The notes under the pieces are model-generated. The model worked only from the letters and a program-made list of their open reading frames with translations, was not told the origin of the DNA and searched no databases. Below are positions 1 to 13,643 of a stretch of 64,000 nt of DNA, piece by piece. Made by a program: the position numbers and the translations under genes. This stretch comes from Druceiella hillmani. Lineage: Eukaryota; Arthropoda; Insecta; Lepidoptera; Hepialidae. Where the stretch lies: NCBI GenBank assembly GCA_039881145.1, contig JAYKKI010000006.1, positions 8,316,501-8,380,500 on the forward strand. The letters are read 5' to 3'. The first letter of the stretch is position 1, and every line of letters starts with the position of its first letter.

Positions 1-2261
1 GGTCAAAAATAGGTGATACAGAAATAAAGCTTTATGTTTGTATTAAAATTATTGTCAAAGTGTTGTTTACTTAGTTTGTTATATTATACAACAGGATTAT
101 AAGTTATTTGATTACAAATTACAAGAGGTAAATATAAAACATGGTATATTTCAATGTCTATATTAATTAATATTAATAACAAATAATGATTTTTTACTCT
201 GAATAATTGTATGCTTTTTTTTTAATAAACTGACCGTGATGTTTACTATCCTTAAACAAATTACATTTACAAAAAACATTAATAATTGACAAAAAACGAC
301 ATTTAAGTTCAGGAAAACTCTGACAACAAATTTAATACCTCACTGTTAAAAAAACACTTCTTCTTTCGGGAATCTTCCGGAACCTAGTAACGAAGGGGTC
401 TGACTGTACTATTATTCCGTTCACTAAATCGGTATTAGTAAGTTTCCGAGCCATTTTGTGAGCATGGTCGCATACAAATGCCTACAAATTTTTGTTTTAA
501 GCTCCAGCACTCTCTTTGGCTAATTCCTTAATAGCCATTAGTTAATCCTTTGCAATTTATGAGCCATGTATTAGTACTTTGTGGACGAAAGCTGAGAAAT
601 TACGCAATTTATATTTTTATACCAAAAAGTCGCCCGGTTTCCAAACCTAATTAACTAGATGACTCCACATTAACATTTTATCTAAAAGATAAAGCTTGCA
701 AAATTGTAGAAAAACAGTCAATTGAATCTCTGCTCAAGGTTTTGGCTGAAACATCTGAATGGAACAAACATTTATTCGCGATATTTCCTTCGTTCAATGT
801 CTTGCTTTCGCCACGTCGTGCATCACACCACAACTGATTTTGATGCTACACTATCTTATCAGCTAAAATTAATTTTTTTTCGTCGGTTGACCTAACCTAC
901 CAATTTTTAAAATCGATTCTATAAGAAAGGTTAAGGAAATATTACAAAAAAAGAATCCATGACTGTAGAGGTGACAAACTGATTTCAAAACGATTTTCAT
1001 CACTTTCCTTCCGCAAACAACTACCCATGTCATTACTTTCTTCAACACATTGCAAATTTTACCAAAATTTTACATCATATTCAATTGCAAAGAATATTGG
1101 ATGTTGAAAACGCGTCTGATGTGGATGTTGTCAGATACAATGAAGCTATCTTTGCTTTAAAATAAGATTCCTGATTTTTAGATACAGTAGAACTTTTCTT
1201 CACATATTGGAAACGAATAGATCTCCAGTATCTTGTCGAAGAGGGGCGGGGATTTTTCCAAAATGTTGGTTTTGCTATCTATAACCTCTCGTACCGATAA
1301 AACTCTATTTCCCAATTAAAGTTAAATTAACTGACTCCAATGGAATACTATTTAAAATAAATTTCTCTCACTCAGATCTGCGAACTTGTGTGATATAATA
1401 AATTTTGCAACTCGATCTCGGTTTTTTATTCCATCACTACCATATTGCTAAGATATCACTTTTTTGGCATTCAGTACACTTTAATATGATGGTAAAGATT
1501 TACTAGAAGTCTTCACTTACTCACTTTTATTAAAAAAGTTCATTATCAGCAAATATTGAAGTTCCGTAAGGTTAGCCTTAACAAAAAGTGATATAACTTC
1601 ATCCTTAGTGCGGATTTCTTGATGCTGGCGCATCCGAACACATCTAAACTAGTCACTACAATGCTTCACTAGTTTTTATTTATTACAGTTTACATGTTTT
1701 TAGTATTTCCCTTTACTTTTACGCAAATTAAATTATATTTTAGGATTAACGTTTATTTAAAGGACTAATGTCTGTATTCTTTATATTACATCAAAGTTTT
1801 CTAACAGCACTGATATGATACGTTCGTGTTTTTCTTTAGTATGTCATTTTGCTAAATCCCAGAACTCAAACAAAAAACGGAGGAGAAAGGAGTATTTTAG
1901 TGAATTAACTGAAAAGTAGAATACTCAGTTTAAATATCATTGTAAACATCTCGTAGATATGCTACGAAAAACGAACACCAAGCAAAAAGCTGTAATACCT
2001 ACAGATTATGTCGGGCTGTGTTGGATGATATATTTTACGTTATTGCTAAAATATTATAAATACTACAAAACATATAAAATTAAAATATATTAGATATTAC
2101 AAATATTATAATACATACTATAGGTATGTATTATAGTATTTAATATATTTTAATTTGTTTTCCGTACTAGTTATTAAGGTAGTTAGAAGTGAGAATTTAA
2201 GGTATTCTTTTTTTCGATTTATGACCAGTGAATGGAACCACCGTACATTACAACATTATTA
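1..2261. other. Intergenic AT-rich DNA, nothing recognised except the palindrome at 2077-2156
   Basis: No reading frame with recognisable motifs and no RNA gene could be identified. Scattered poly-A/T runs only. Confidence 0.6.
2077..2156. repeat. AT-rich palindrome
   Basis: The core TATAATACATAC-TATAG-GTATGTATTATA (about 2107-2136) has perfect 12 bp arms. Outer flanks AAATTAAAATATATTA and TAATATATTTTAATTT extend the symmetry with a gap on the left. Confidence 0.6.
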
Positions 2262-2311
<50 letters not shown>

Positions 2312-2330
2312 CATATATATATGTATATAT

Positions 2331-2362
<32 letters not shown>

Positions 2363-2363
2363 G
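2262..2363. repeat. (TA)n microsatellite
   Basis: Interrupted TA dinucleotide repeat of about 100 bases. The reading frame across it encodes only IYIYIY and is not a gene. Confidence 0.95.
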
Positions 2364-5300
2364 TTTGTGTCCTCGAGTACTATTTATTCTAACGTTCTGT
2401 AATTAACCAAATAGTATAGAGAGTACATAAAACACTCACTACTGTTCGTTTAATATAATATAATTTCCTATGAGCATTGCTTTTCAATATAAATATCATT
2501 GTTTGGTTTAATTTTTTACAAAAACTGGTGAAATTTAATTTAGAAAGATTCCATAATTTCATTCCAAATCGTTTCAGCTCTGCGTAGGTGACTGAATACT
2601 GAGTCGTTATTGTGTACGCCTTTACATTTTATGAAACCGAAATATTCCGCTCAGGGTACAAAAGTGGTTGTGAAATACATCAAAACTTGTCACACACGAG
2701 TAGAACTCGCACTATGGCTCTGTACATACTTAGCTAGAAGCGTTCGCTGTGTTTTAATTAAACTCTTGTGTTTAATAATGTTTATATTAAATTGTTTAAA
2801 ATAATAATTGTTGTAATACGAAAATATGTTGTTCACCACGAAAATATGTTGTCTGGTATGTCTTTTATAAGTTTAAAACAAATTCTCAAAAAGTTATAAT
2901 ATTTAAAATTATGTCTATGGTTTTTAGTAAATTTAACATTTTTGATAAATTTTCAATAACCATATTCTTTTATAAATTTCGGAGTCAGGGGGCGGGGCAA
3001 ATACATATTTTTCATACATATCAACGTTAAATTGTTCCTGAAAAAGGGCTCTTACAGACAGATAGATGGACATGTGATTCCACTTATTTGGGATTCGTTC
3101 TTTTTATTTCGAAGCACGGAATCATAATAGCGACTGGATGCGGAATGTGTTTATTGAAATAAAATGCGTATATGAATTATAAAAATATGCAAATAACACA
3201 CTCAAAAGAAACATTTCTTGTCTCCCACCATCTATTGTCTTTTTCAATAATACGCATCTATAATTAGTCTCGAACAGCTGATATCAAATAAACATATATA
3301 TCCAAATAAACGGCAACTGCCACGTTATTATAACTGAGTTTTATTACTGCAACTGTTTCTCTTCCGGTTGAAATAATAAACTGGAAAAACTATTTACCAT
3401 ATTTTTCACTCAAAATGAATAGTGATTAAAATGGAAAATAGGCATTGTGGTTTTCAATCAAAGGTCAAGTGATATTTTTAGGTTTTAAGAGACCTTACAC
3501 CTCAAGCGACAATATTAAGAACAGAAAAGAATTGTTAATATTATAAAGAGCAAATATTTCTCCTTAAGGAATAAGTTTCTCAACTTACCGACATTCAAAA
3601 AATAAACAGTTTATCAATGGTAATTTTGATTTTATATTAGGCTTTATAAATCCTGCTTTATTAATTAATATGTTGTACGAGTCGGTAATTTCTGTTTAAA
3701 AATAAAACAATTTTTCATTTAGAGAATGCTGAACCAAGGAAGATAACTGAAGTGATCCAGATCGATAAATTAATTAAATGAACCTCCATATCTGTCAATC
3801 AGTGGGGTAAGATTATTGGACTTTCCAAATTTTATTTAGATATTTGTTTTAATTTTGGGTTAAATAACGTAAGAATGGGCAGGGCATATATTTTTTAGAA
3901 TGGTCATTTTTCTGTAAAAATCATTTCGAGCCCCTAAGAGATTTTTTTGAAATATCGGCATATTTAGAAATATTTTCAATTTGTAATGATTTAAATTAAT
4001 CTTCCCGTTTATAATTTGATGTTTAATTGACTTTATTTATAATAATTATTTTTTATCCTTTCAAATTTGTTAAACCTTTACGATAACATTTCTTCAGCTA
4101 ATATTTTCTATGGAATGAATTTAATAATAATTTTATAAACGTTATGACATCTGTTTTTTATATTTTACTTAGGTTACTAATAAAACATTCATTATTTTAG
4201 GCCGATTAGTTAAAGTTTCATCCACCTATCAATTACAAGCAAGATCAACGCCATGTTGATCTCATGCTATCTTCGGTAGTTCAATTCAGCGCTAAGAATT
4301 GAAAAAAAAGTAGGATTATTAATAGCTCACTTCACATCACACATTATTAATAGCAATTTCTAAAGTAACATTTATTAAAATAAATAAAATATTCTTATGT
4401 AAACACAAATACACGTTTAAGGACGTACATACAAATACTCCAGAACGGATATGTACCGGTCCTAAACTCACTAATATTCGCGTAGCGACGCCGCTTCCTA
4501 ATGTGCAGCAACTTTAAAGCCAACTTGCCGTATCTTGAATGCTTATATTGTAACTAAAATGACAATATGCGTTTTATATGGTTTTGTAAACAGCTTTATT
4601 TACTTTGAGATATTAAAATTATATCGATACGACAATTATAAATATTAGTACTATTCCAGTTTTCATTCGGAATTTGTCATTGATCAAGCCAGGTAATTAG
4701 AATGGCTGCGTACAATCATTTTATCTTCCATGTGCGGCTTTATCGAGGCAGAAATAACTAGTGACCACTAATTGATATCTACCATTCTTCTACTTTATGA
4801 CCTGCCCTATAGCTGATTTAATTGCTTTCTTCTGCCTATAAATTAAAAAGCCGACCTGAAAACGTAACCGCTGAATGTCATATTTTTACATTTACAAGAA
4901 TTTAAATACAAGAAAATGATTTTTCTGATATTTTCTACTGCTATTGACGCGCTTGCCTTTACCGTCCTTTCCAAAATGCTTGTATTCTAGAAATTAACAA
5001 CTTTGGACATATTTTTTGATATAAATAATTTAATTTATCGTTAACGATAAATATGACTAATAAGAATCCAATAGTTTTAGGGTCAGATTATTATAAACTG
5101 ACATATCCTAGAATATAAGTGTGTCCTTTTAATTAATCGTGAAAAATTATTTCAATGAACAATCATTGTAGGTGCGAAAATGTTTTTATTAGAGGACCCT
5201 GCCTTAAAGCGACCTCTGAACAATCTTTAATTTAACACGGCATCACATATCGAATAATAGAAAATATCATTTTACTTATGTAGTTAGCCCTAAATAACAA

Positions 5301-5371
5301 AATTTACAATGAAATATTCATATATATTTGAACATCTATTATTCCTTGTCATATGTTTTGCTGAAGCACTC
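2364..5371. other. Intergenic, no gene recognised
   Basis: Only short frames without motifs. Local duplication GAAAATATGTTGT is at 2819-2850. By the ~16 kb spacing of the Gr cluster a further Gr copy might be expected near here. I searched for exon signatures (TYxxxxxQF, YKLLEV, the 154 bp exon) by eye and found none. Confidence 0.55.
3040..3130. repeat. Dispersed repeat remnant
   Basis: CAGACAGATAGATGGACATG, then GATTCGTTCTTTTTATTTCG and CACGGAATC. It resembles 6535-6620 and 21770-21840, where the theme GACA..GTGATTCC...GGTTC.TTTTT..GGAACCACAAA recurs. It is probably the tail of an old MITE or SINE. Confidence 0.35.
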
Positions 5372-6125
5372 ACAAATGTTCGAATTTAATGACCTCTGCA
5401 TAAAACAAAGCCGCAAATCATTCATTTTCTAACTAGCTTTGCCTTTTCAGAAAGTATTATTAAGTTAATTTTAAGATTAGTATACATGTTACGTCACATA
5501 TAACAAAACATATGAAAGTAACTTGTTTAAGTAAGTAAATTTTTATCGAAACAATTTATATCTTCTTTTTAGATTGTTCATTGCAATAAAGCGTAGCCTA
5601 GATGTTACTCCAAAGTTAACAAACCAAAGAAAACTTAATCTAAATCCTTTTAGCTCTTCATGTGTACTTGAACAGTGGTACTTGAACAAATAAACATACT
5701 CACAAACACATTTTAAAAAACAATTTATGTTTTATTGCTTTAATTTTTTTTATCTCAAATATATTTCTCGTAAATACCTTTAAATTCACAAATAAGTCAA
5801 TTCTACAGTTTTATCATTCTATCTAACGTAATGTGAAAGTGTGTTTGTTTGTTCTTCTTTCACATCGCAAATTAGCGAAAGAATGTTGTGATTTTTTTAC
5901 AAATAGATAGGATAGGAAATGACAAAAATATTTTTTAGAATTGTAAAATTCTAATCTGAAACTGAATAATTTCAGAAAGTGTATAAGGACCCAATGTTGC
6001 TACGAAATGATGAGTCGACATGATTTTTGAATCGATACGTAAGCAATATAAAATAGCAACAGAATCATAAAGTCTACTTCTCTATTTAGGGCCCTAACTA
6101 AAATATTGTAAACATTTAATGTTAC
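5372..6125. repeat. Dispersed ~750 bp repeat, copy 1
   Basis: Collinear with 56415-57165. Shared blocks include CATAAAACAAAG, TTCATTGCAATAAAGCG (compare TCGATTGCAATAAAACT), CTTGAACAAATAAACATACT, TTTATCATTCT, GTGTTTGTTTGTT and AGGGCCCT. It is non-coding. The inner phrase GTTTGTTCTTCTTTCAC resembles the monomers at 57140-57740. The class is unknown. Confidence 0.7.
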
Positions 6126-6159
6126 ATAATATTCCTATTAAAATATTTACAATATTTTA
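6099..6159. repeat. Inverted repeat, ~22 bp arms
   Basis: TAAAATATTGTAAACATTTAAT pairs with ATTAAAATATTTACAATATTTTA around a ~16-base loop, with one mismatch and one extra base. It sits at the end of dispersed repeat copy 1. Confidence 0.65.
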
Positions 6160-6529
6160 ATTTTTAGAACAAAAAAGCATTGTCTGCAATAAATGTCACA
6201 GGCCCATATTGAAAAAAAAAAATTATGTGACATAACTACAAATTAACGACTATTGGATTGTTTTCTTTACTTGTGCCGTAAGACCTTGCTTCCTGCTAAA
6301 TTTCATTATGCTTGTTCAACGGGAAGTAACCTATAGGTTTTGATTTATTTGCGCGTGTCAAAAAATGCGGTATAAATGGCCATATTTCTAGGGTTTTTTT
6401 ATTATGTTGATATAAAAGCTAGATTTTCTATATAAGTATTCTCCAAGAGATCATAGACTTATTTAGAAGTATTTGGATTTTAACTTGATACCTCTACGCG
6501 TTCCCGAGAAACAGGGTTTTTGCATAGGG

Positions 6530-6625
6530 TTTTGATGAGAGATAGGATACGGACAATGACGTGATCCTCTAAAGGTTCATTTTTTCGTTTTGAGAAAGGA
6601 AACCACAAAGACAGTCAAATGTCCT
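6530..6625. repeat. Dispersed repeat remnant
   Basis: GATACGGACAATGACGTGAT then AGGTTCATTTTTTCGTTTTG and AAAGGAAACCACAAAGACAG, similar to 21770-21840. Confidence 0.35.
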
Positions 6626-7869
6626 GTATTTTTGACGTACTTCGATTTTCCAGCGATTGAGTTTATTAATTTATATATTTTTTAATGTTATAATGCATAT
6701 TGGGCGCTATTCGCATATGGAATACTGTAAATGCTTATGTGTTTCGGTGAATCAACAGTATAGGGTAATGCATTCGGCTATTCATTAAAATAGCGCCATT
6801 AAGTCAAATGGACTGTAGCATGATTGCCAATTGGGTATATGATACGATCAGATAATGATCTCGCATGACAAGGGAGCGTCCAATAGATAGGAAGTGTTAC
6901 TCGGCAGAAGAAGCAATCCTAAATACATTAACCGAAGACCCTCCATGCAGGATTCGTGTGACTATCATTTCTCTTAGGTTACTTAAAAGGATTGCCGGGT
7001 ATGCGAAGATACGCGTCATCCGTTTCACTATCCCACTTCACAAAAACTGACCGAAGAAAATTTCGCTCGCCTTCATATTTTTATTTTATATTTATAACAA
7101 GTTGTAAAATATTTTGAACAATTTTTTTAAGATTTATTGCAACATTTTACAAATACTGAAGTTAAGGAAATGTGATCAGAACTGCTACATGAATGAGGAT
7201 TTAAATACTAATTACATTATTGAAACAATAAATTAAATTAAATGTCTTGCTACATAATATAGTTTCCCAAATTGGCGAAGACTTCCTTCGTGCGGTGGTA
7301 AACATTACTCGCCATGTAGTGTCCACGCGCACACTTAACCGCACGCAAGTATCGTGTGTTCGAAAAATGGTCATCCGTGATTAATTTTTTTTCAATTATC
7401 TGGAAAGGAAAATATCTGCTTTATTTTATTTTAGTGTCAATCAACTATTTATCAGTCAATGAATAGCGTTTTTTTTGTCGCACGTTTGTTCACGGGTACC
7501 GTGTGTAGATATGTATATATAATGTGTAATGATTTTGTATTTAGCGATGTGTATTGCCTCACGTTGATGTAGAAACGTATTCTATTAATGTTTTTATTTT
7601 GCATATTACATCATTTTAAAGTTGATTGTCGGTTTAATTAAGTCATATGATAGTAAAAATTTACTTTGCATGCGTGTACTTGTAAATATACTATTAAAAA
7701 TGAATCTCCACGTTCAAGATGTTTTGGAAAAAAATAAAGGAATACGCCGTTTAAGCTTCAATGTAAATCTAAAATGCTTTTAGAATATTTGTCTACCTGC
7801 CTCTCTTTATTATTGTATCACGTAAAAACTACTAAAATGGTTTGAATTTAATTTTTGATAGAATACTCC
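6626..7869. other. Intergenic, no gene recognised
   Basis: A 61-codon frame at 6865-7050 has no recognisable motif. The segment 7260-7365 is GC-richer than its surroundings but does not fold as a tRNA on inspection. Confidence 0.5.
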
Positions 7870-8100
7870 GAATCAGTTAGTTTAGATTAGGTTCAGTTGG
7901 TTAGGTTATATAATGGTAGGTTAGACTGTAGTTGGGTAAATTTGATTGGGTTTGGTTAGGTGTGTGAGCCGGAGCGGGTTATGTGAGGTTAAGTTAGATA
8001 AGGTTATGTTTGTTTTGGTTTACTTATGCAGGGGTAAAATAGTTTAGGTTTGGTTATGCTGGGTGAAATTAAGTTATTTAAGTACAGGTTAGATTATGCT
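7870..8100 (+). repeat. GGTTAGGTT-rich island (degenerate TTAGG-like)
   Basis: Many variants of (G)GTTAGGTT are dispersed over ~230 bp (TTAGATTAGGTTCAGTTGGT, then TAGGTTATATAATGGTAGGT). They recall the insect telomere motif TTAGG but are interrupted and irregular. No head-to-tail TTAGG run of more than two units is present, so this is at most an ancient interstitial relic. Confidence 0.5.
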
Positions 8101-8744
8101 TATATCGTTATCAAGTACTGTTATCAAAAATAATATTTTTATCGAATACAGTATGAAAGTTAAGACAGATATATTTTCCATGGAAGTACAAAATATCCGC
8201 TAGGTGGACTTGAACAAAACAGAAGAATTTCTCCTTCCCCTCCTTCCATCATCACTCGTTCTACTTAACTCGGGTAATACATTTCTACATTTTTCCGTTT
8301 GTTTTTAAAATAAAAAAATTATAACTGGGGAAGAATTACAATAAAAAATTATTCTTAGATATATGTTCTTTTTTTTCAACTGAAAAGTACCAAGCAAAAA
8401 TTACTGAACTGATTTGAACGAAAGTTTTGTTGCCGCGTGAACGACAGGTTTATTATTGATTTACTATACGTTTTGTTTTTTTGAGCGTCACTTAAGGGTA
8501 GTAAACCGATTTGAATAAACCTTTTGATTTTTAAATTCCAGTGCTTAATATCTAGATTAAAGTCAATTATTTTTGGCCAAATATTTTGCAGGAACATTAA
8601 AATTCATTTATTAATACTTTAAATAAGAATATTCTATTAATCGATATAATATCCTATTAATTACCTCACTCTGAAACTATATATATCCACTTACCTTTGT
8701 CCATAATTAATGCCTAATATTACTTTGATTGACACATTTATTAC

Positions 8745-9440
8745 CAGTTTTCTCTTAACAATATGATATAGCAAACACATGATATAACTTTCCGTTACAC
8801 TTATTTGGTGTTCTTTTGTTTTTTTGTCACGTGTGAAATATATTACTCTTAAATGGATTTTTGGAATAGCGAATCCTTATAATTTTGATACATCTCTCAG
8901 TTCATCGATCTTTCCATCCGCCGGTTACAGCTTTACAGTTTCTGTAATTATATATCTATTTAATGAAATGTTTCAAGAACATGATATAACAAGTTTTCGT
9001 TGAAGTTATGTTGCTCTTTTATTATTTTGTTACGTGGCAAATATTCTACCCAGAAACAGACTTTTTTACATTTTTATATACTTCTTGGCGAAACAAGAAA
9101 TCCTTATAATTTCGACAAGTACATCCGTCCATACATTCTTCCATCCATCGGTCATACCTTTACAGTTTTTGTAATTTTTGACCCATTGTAATGAAATCTT
9201 GCAAGAATATGATATAACAACTTTTCGTCGAAGTTATTACATTCTTTGTTACCTTTGTCTTGTGTAAAATATTTTACTTTGAAATTATTTTTTTAAGTTT
9301 TTTTAATACACAGCTTAATGGTCATCATTACCTCATTCATTCATCCATCTGTCAGTCACATAATTACAATGTCCCGCTTAAACTTTTCAGAATTAATAAA
9401 TTAATAAAAATTAAATTTCTCGTCACATTAATCGATAATC
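8745..9440. repeat. Tandem array A, monomers ~200-230 bp
   Basis: Anchor sequences recur at about 8922 (CGGTTACAGCTTTACAG), 9149 (CGGTCATACCTTTACAG) and 9350 (TGTCAGTCACATAATTACAA). Each is followed by a variant of AATGAAATNTTNCAAGAANATG and then ATATAACAANTTTTCGT. Upstream of each anchor is a run of CATCC/GTCC units. Spacing is about 227 and 201 bp. Reading frames at 9000-9191 and 9260-9460 fall inside monomers and look incidental. Confidence 0.75.
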
Positions 9441-9977
9441 TTATATATACTTTTTTTTAGAATTACTGAAATTGGTTAGATTACTAATAAAGGAGATGGT
9501 AAACCAAATCAGTAAGACCGAGCGTGTGTGTTTAAAATTGATGAATATAAACTGTAAGATTAATTACAGCTGTTTGGTTTAAAGTTCAAATTAATATAAG
9601 ATTTTCTCCAGGTAAATTTATTTCAAATTTGAAATTTATTATAGTCGTCCAACAAGGTTATATTTTCATTTTTTAATTAAATCAGTCAAGAATTCGCTTC
9701 TACCTTTGGTCGCCGTTGAAAAAAACTTCAGACATTCAGTTTTGCTTGTGCATACAATATATCATATATGTCGGATACAAAACGGTTAGTTTTAAAATTT
9801 TATGTTGGATTCAGCTTACGAGGTGCATATTAATATCAATGGACTTCTCATTACTGTTCATGAATATTCACTTAACATTATTTATGTTTCAATTAGTAGA
9901 CATAATGATCAATGTAATTAAGTCACATCAGTATGCGTTAAACAAATCAGATGACATCCCGTAATGCGATGTTTAAC

Positions 9978-10549
9978 GTATATTAGTTAAATACAAGAAT
10001 TTACTTTTACTAAATATTTATTTATTTGTTCTGTCTAAATTAAACTTTATTTGCAGTACAATTAGTGAGAAGAATGAGGTTAGTAAATGATTTATATTAT
10101 TTTGCTTCATTTTAATGACTGAAAATTCTAATTAATGCCAGTAAGTAGAGTATTTTGACACTTTCCAAGTTAGTGATTTGAAAATTAGGGTGATGTGTCA
10201 ACCTGCAAATTATTTGGAAGTCTAATATTTCGCAATCGGGAAAAATATTGAAAATCGGGAAATATATTTTTAAACGTTTATCAAATGATTCGCGCTTTTC
10301 AACTTACACTTATAGGGAAATAAATTAATTTTATTTATATCTCGCTACATGCTTAATTAAAATTCGGTCTGAAGCAATTTTTTGTCAGTATATTATTCTG
10401 AAACTGTCAGGAGGTGAAAAACGAACCCACACAAAAACGAATGTAACGAAGTTATGAGCTCTTTGTTCCAACACACAATTCTAAAAAAAGTAATGAAACA
10501 AAAGTGGTTTACCTTTTATCTATAATTTTACGTATATTGTTTTTTAAAA
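9978..10549. repeat. Direct repeat R1 (572 bp), near-identical to R2
   Basis: It runs from GTATATTAGTTAAATACAAG to ATTGTTTTTTAAAA and matches 12583-13158 with only scattered substitutions and a small indel (near 10256). It is non-coding. It lies downstream of array A as R2 lies downstream of array B, which suggests duplication of a larger unit. LTRs of a small element were considered, but the ends lack TG...CA. Confidence 0.9.
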
Positions 10550-11624
10550 GTAAATGTCTTTAAAACATAATGAAACTGACAGGAGAACCGGGCAAGTGTG
10601 AATCGTGTTCTACTTCGACCCACATTATTTAAAATCACATACACTTTGAAATATATATTTTAAATCAATACTTTTTAATTTAAAGAATACAATGTTAATA
10701 CAAAATTAACCTTTTTAGACTATATTTAAAATTATGAGGTTCATAATAACTTAATTTACTATTATTTTGTTTTTTATAACATAAAAAGTATTATGGATAA
10801 CAGTGATATTAGTACTTTTTATATAAAATATATGCAATATCCACTAGAAATTTGAGCCAAGCCATTAAGATTGTTAAAATAAATATAATTGAAACATAAA
10901 ATAAGGAAACTTTGACTGTCTCCAAATCGTTTCTTTTAAATTTTCGTTTGGAAATGCATTTATACTCTATACATAGAGCTATGTTATTGACAAATCACCC
11001 ATTTAGGTGAAAAAATATGAATCCTTCCGATACGTTGACTTATAAAATGAATATATGTTTACGCAAACTCAATTTCAATCAACAGTGCCAAAAAGCAATT
11101 TATGAAATTATTATATACTGTAATTGCTGGAGTGTAATTTAAATGTTTCAAAATAACTACTATCTCCATTATTCGGAGTAAGTCACGTTTCAATTAAATT
11201 ATGGATCGTTTGTGGTTTTCATTGTCTATTCAGGTAGCATCCACACTTTATGTGAGGTCTAATGTATGGACGTAATTTATATATATAATTAACTGCCTAG
11301 TTACTGATTGTTTATGAGTCTAGCTTGATGGAACTCCTATCCCAAATGAAATATATTATATCCGAGTATACCCGGATGTATGATATGTAAATAATGTCAG
11401 AAATAAAATAACCTAGGTATTCTTTTAGCAGCACAAGAATATGTTACATGTAACAACCGACAATTGGGGCTAAACAACAGCACGATTCCACTTTACCTCA
11501 AATAACTATGTGAAATAACTGCACCTTTAGGTGTCAACTGTTCAGTTGAGTTTCCCTACATCGAAACACATATCGAACAAAGACAATCATTGAATTTATA
11601 AAAGAATAATCATTGTATTTTGAC
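10550..11624. other. Spacer between R1 and array B, nothing recognised
   Basis: AT-rich, no open frame of note and no RNA gene seen. Confidence 0.55.
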
Positions 11625-12400
11625 ACGTGCGTATATTTCTTATAATTTCGATACGTCAGTCCGTCGGTCCGTTCGTCCATCCGCCGGTCACAGCCTTACA
11701 ATTAAACATATTTGAATGAAATTTTGTAATAACATGACGTAATAAATTTTCGTCAAATTTATTTGTCCTCTTTTTATTATTTTCACGTGTGAAGTATTTT
11801 ACCATGTTTACCGTTCTTATAATTTGGACGCGTCAGTCCGTTGATCCATTTGTACATCCATCGGTCACAGCCTTACAAGTTTTATATTTTTAGATCTATT
11901 TGAATAAAATTTTGCAATAACATTAGGTAACAAATTTTTATCAAAGCTACTTGGTTATTTTGTTATTATTTTCATGTATCAAGTATTTTACCCTGAAATG
12001 AATTTTTTTTAAACATACCTCTTGGCGAAAGAAGTAATTCTTATAATTTCGATACACTAGTCCATTGACCCTTTGGTCCATCCGTCGTTCACAACCTCAC
12101 AGTTTCTTTAATTTAAACCTACTTGAATGAAATTTTGCAACAATACGATGTAACAACGATTCCTTAAAATTATTTGGACCTTTTTTATTATTGTCATGTG
12201 CGATACATTTAATCCTGAAATGAATTTTTACATATTTTAATACACAAGATATCCTTATAATTTTGACATTTATTTCCGTCCATCGATTCGTTCATCCGAC
12301 GGTCACAGCTTTACAGTCTACATACAAATTATAGAATTTTAGACTTACTTGATTGAAGTTTTGGAAGAAAATTTGCGAGAATATTTGGTAAATTGATATT
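11625..12400. repeat. Tandem array B, same monomer family as array A
   Basis: Anchors CGGTCACAGCCTTACA and variants occur at about 11685, 11862, 12085 and 12300, spaced 177, 223 and 215 bp. Monomers share TTATAATTTCGATACGTCAG, strings of GTCCGT/CATCCG, then TTGAATGAAATTTTGCAA and TTATTATTTTCACGTGTGAA. The sequence divergence between monomers shows the array is old. Orientation is the same as array A. Confidence 0.78.
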
Positions 12401-12582
12401 AATGACCAAAGAGGTAAAAAAGCGCGGTAGTCTACTTTGTGTATTCTAATATACACTTTGACTAATTATTTTGAGGTATTTTGCGTAGGATGTCCTTTTT
12501 ATAAGCAGAGTATTATAAAATAATTATTTTCATAATTCTCAAACTTGAAATTCTTTTATTTTTTTTAACCTATTTGTACTTT

Positions 12583-13158
12583 GTATATTAGTTAAATACA
12601 AGAATTTACTTTTACTAAATATTTATTTATTTCTTCTGTCTAAATTAAACTTTATTTGCAGTACAATTAGTGAGAAAAATGAGGTTAGTAAATGATTTAT
12701 ATTATTTTACTTCATTTTAATGACTGAAAATTCTAATTAATGCCAGTACGTAGAGTATTATGACACTTTCCAAGTTAGTGATTTGAAAATTAGGGTTATG
12801 TGTCAAACTGCAAATTATTTGGAAGCCTAATATTTCGCAATCGGGAAAAAAATTGAAAATCGAACTTCAAATATATTTTTAAACGCTTATCAAATGATTC
12901 GCGCATTTCAACTTACACTTATAGAGAAATAAATTAATTTTATTTATATCTCGCTACATGCTTAATTAAAATTCGGTCTGAAGCAATTTTTTGTAAGTAT
13001 ATTATTCTGAAACTATCAGGAGGTGAAAAACGAACCCACACAAAAACGAATGTAACGAAGTTATGAGCTCTATGTTCCAACACACAATTCTAAAAAAAGT
13101 AATGAAATAAAAGTGATTTACCTTTTATCTATAATTTTACGTATATTGTTTTTTAAAA
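12583..13158. repeat. Direct repeat R2 (576 bp), partner of R1
   Basis: Starts 2605 bp after R1 and is collinear with it throughout. Differences include CGAACTTCAAATAT here against CGGGAAATAT in R1. Right after it, the last bases (TTTTTTAAAA and ATTTTACGTATATTG) are duplicated locally up to about 13186. Confidence 0.9.
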
Positions 13159-13529
13159 CTGTTTTTTAAAAATTTTACGTATATTGACTTTTTCCGCAAT
13201 TTTACACATTTCCTAAATTATATAATTACGTATTAAACATAACGTATGTGACTCTTCGTTGACAATTTCAGAGAGCATTATATAGACGTCTATTACTTTC
13301 GTATATTTAAATTTAATATATTTTTTGCATTTGCATTGCATTATTTAATTTTGTGTCATGTAAAACTATAGAAATATTTCTTGATTATTTTTTTTAATTA
13401 AAGGATATTGAATTCCGTTTTATATTTTACTTGGCCATAATTATACATCTTCTTTGACGTTGAGCTAATAGATGTTGCGAATATATGTTTGTAGTACAAA
13501 TTCATTTTCAAAGGAGCTTTTAGGAGGGA

Positions 13530-13643
<114 letters not shown>

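Noticed and set aside
4682..4700. Plus-strand CAG|GTAATTAG resembling the Gr exon 1 donor
   Set aside because: Wrong strand for the cluster, and the upstream codons do not resemble the Gr exon end.
7260..7365. GC-richer segment considered as a tRNA or small RNA
   Set aside because: No cloverleaf or B-box could be drawn by eye.
9978..13158. R1/R2 as LTRs of a short retrotransposon
   Set aside because: Ends lack TG...CA. The interior shows satellite-like monomers and no primer-binding site or coding relics. Left open only as a finding.
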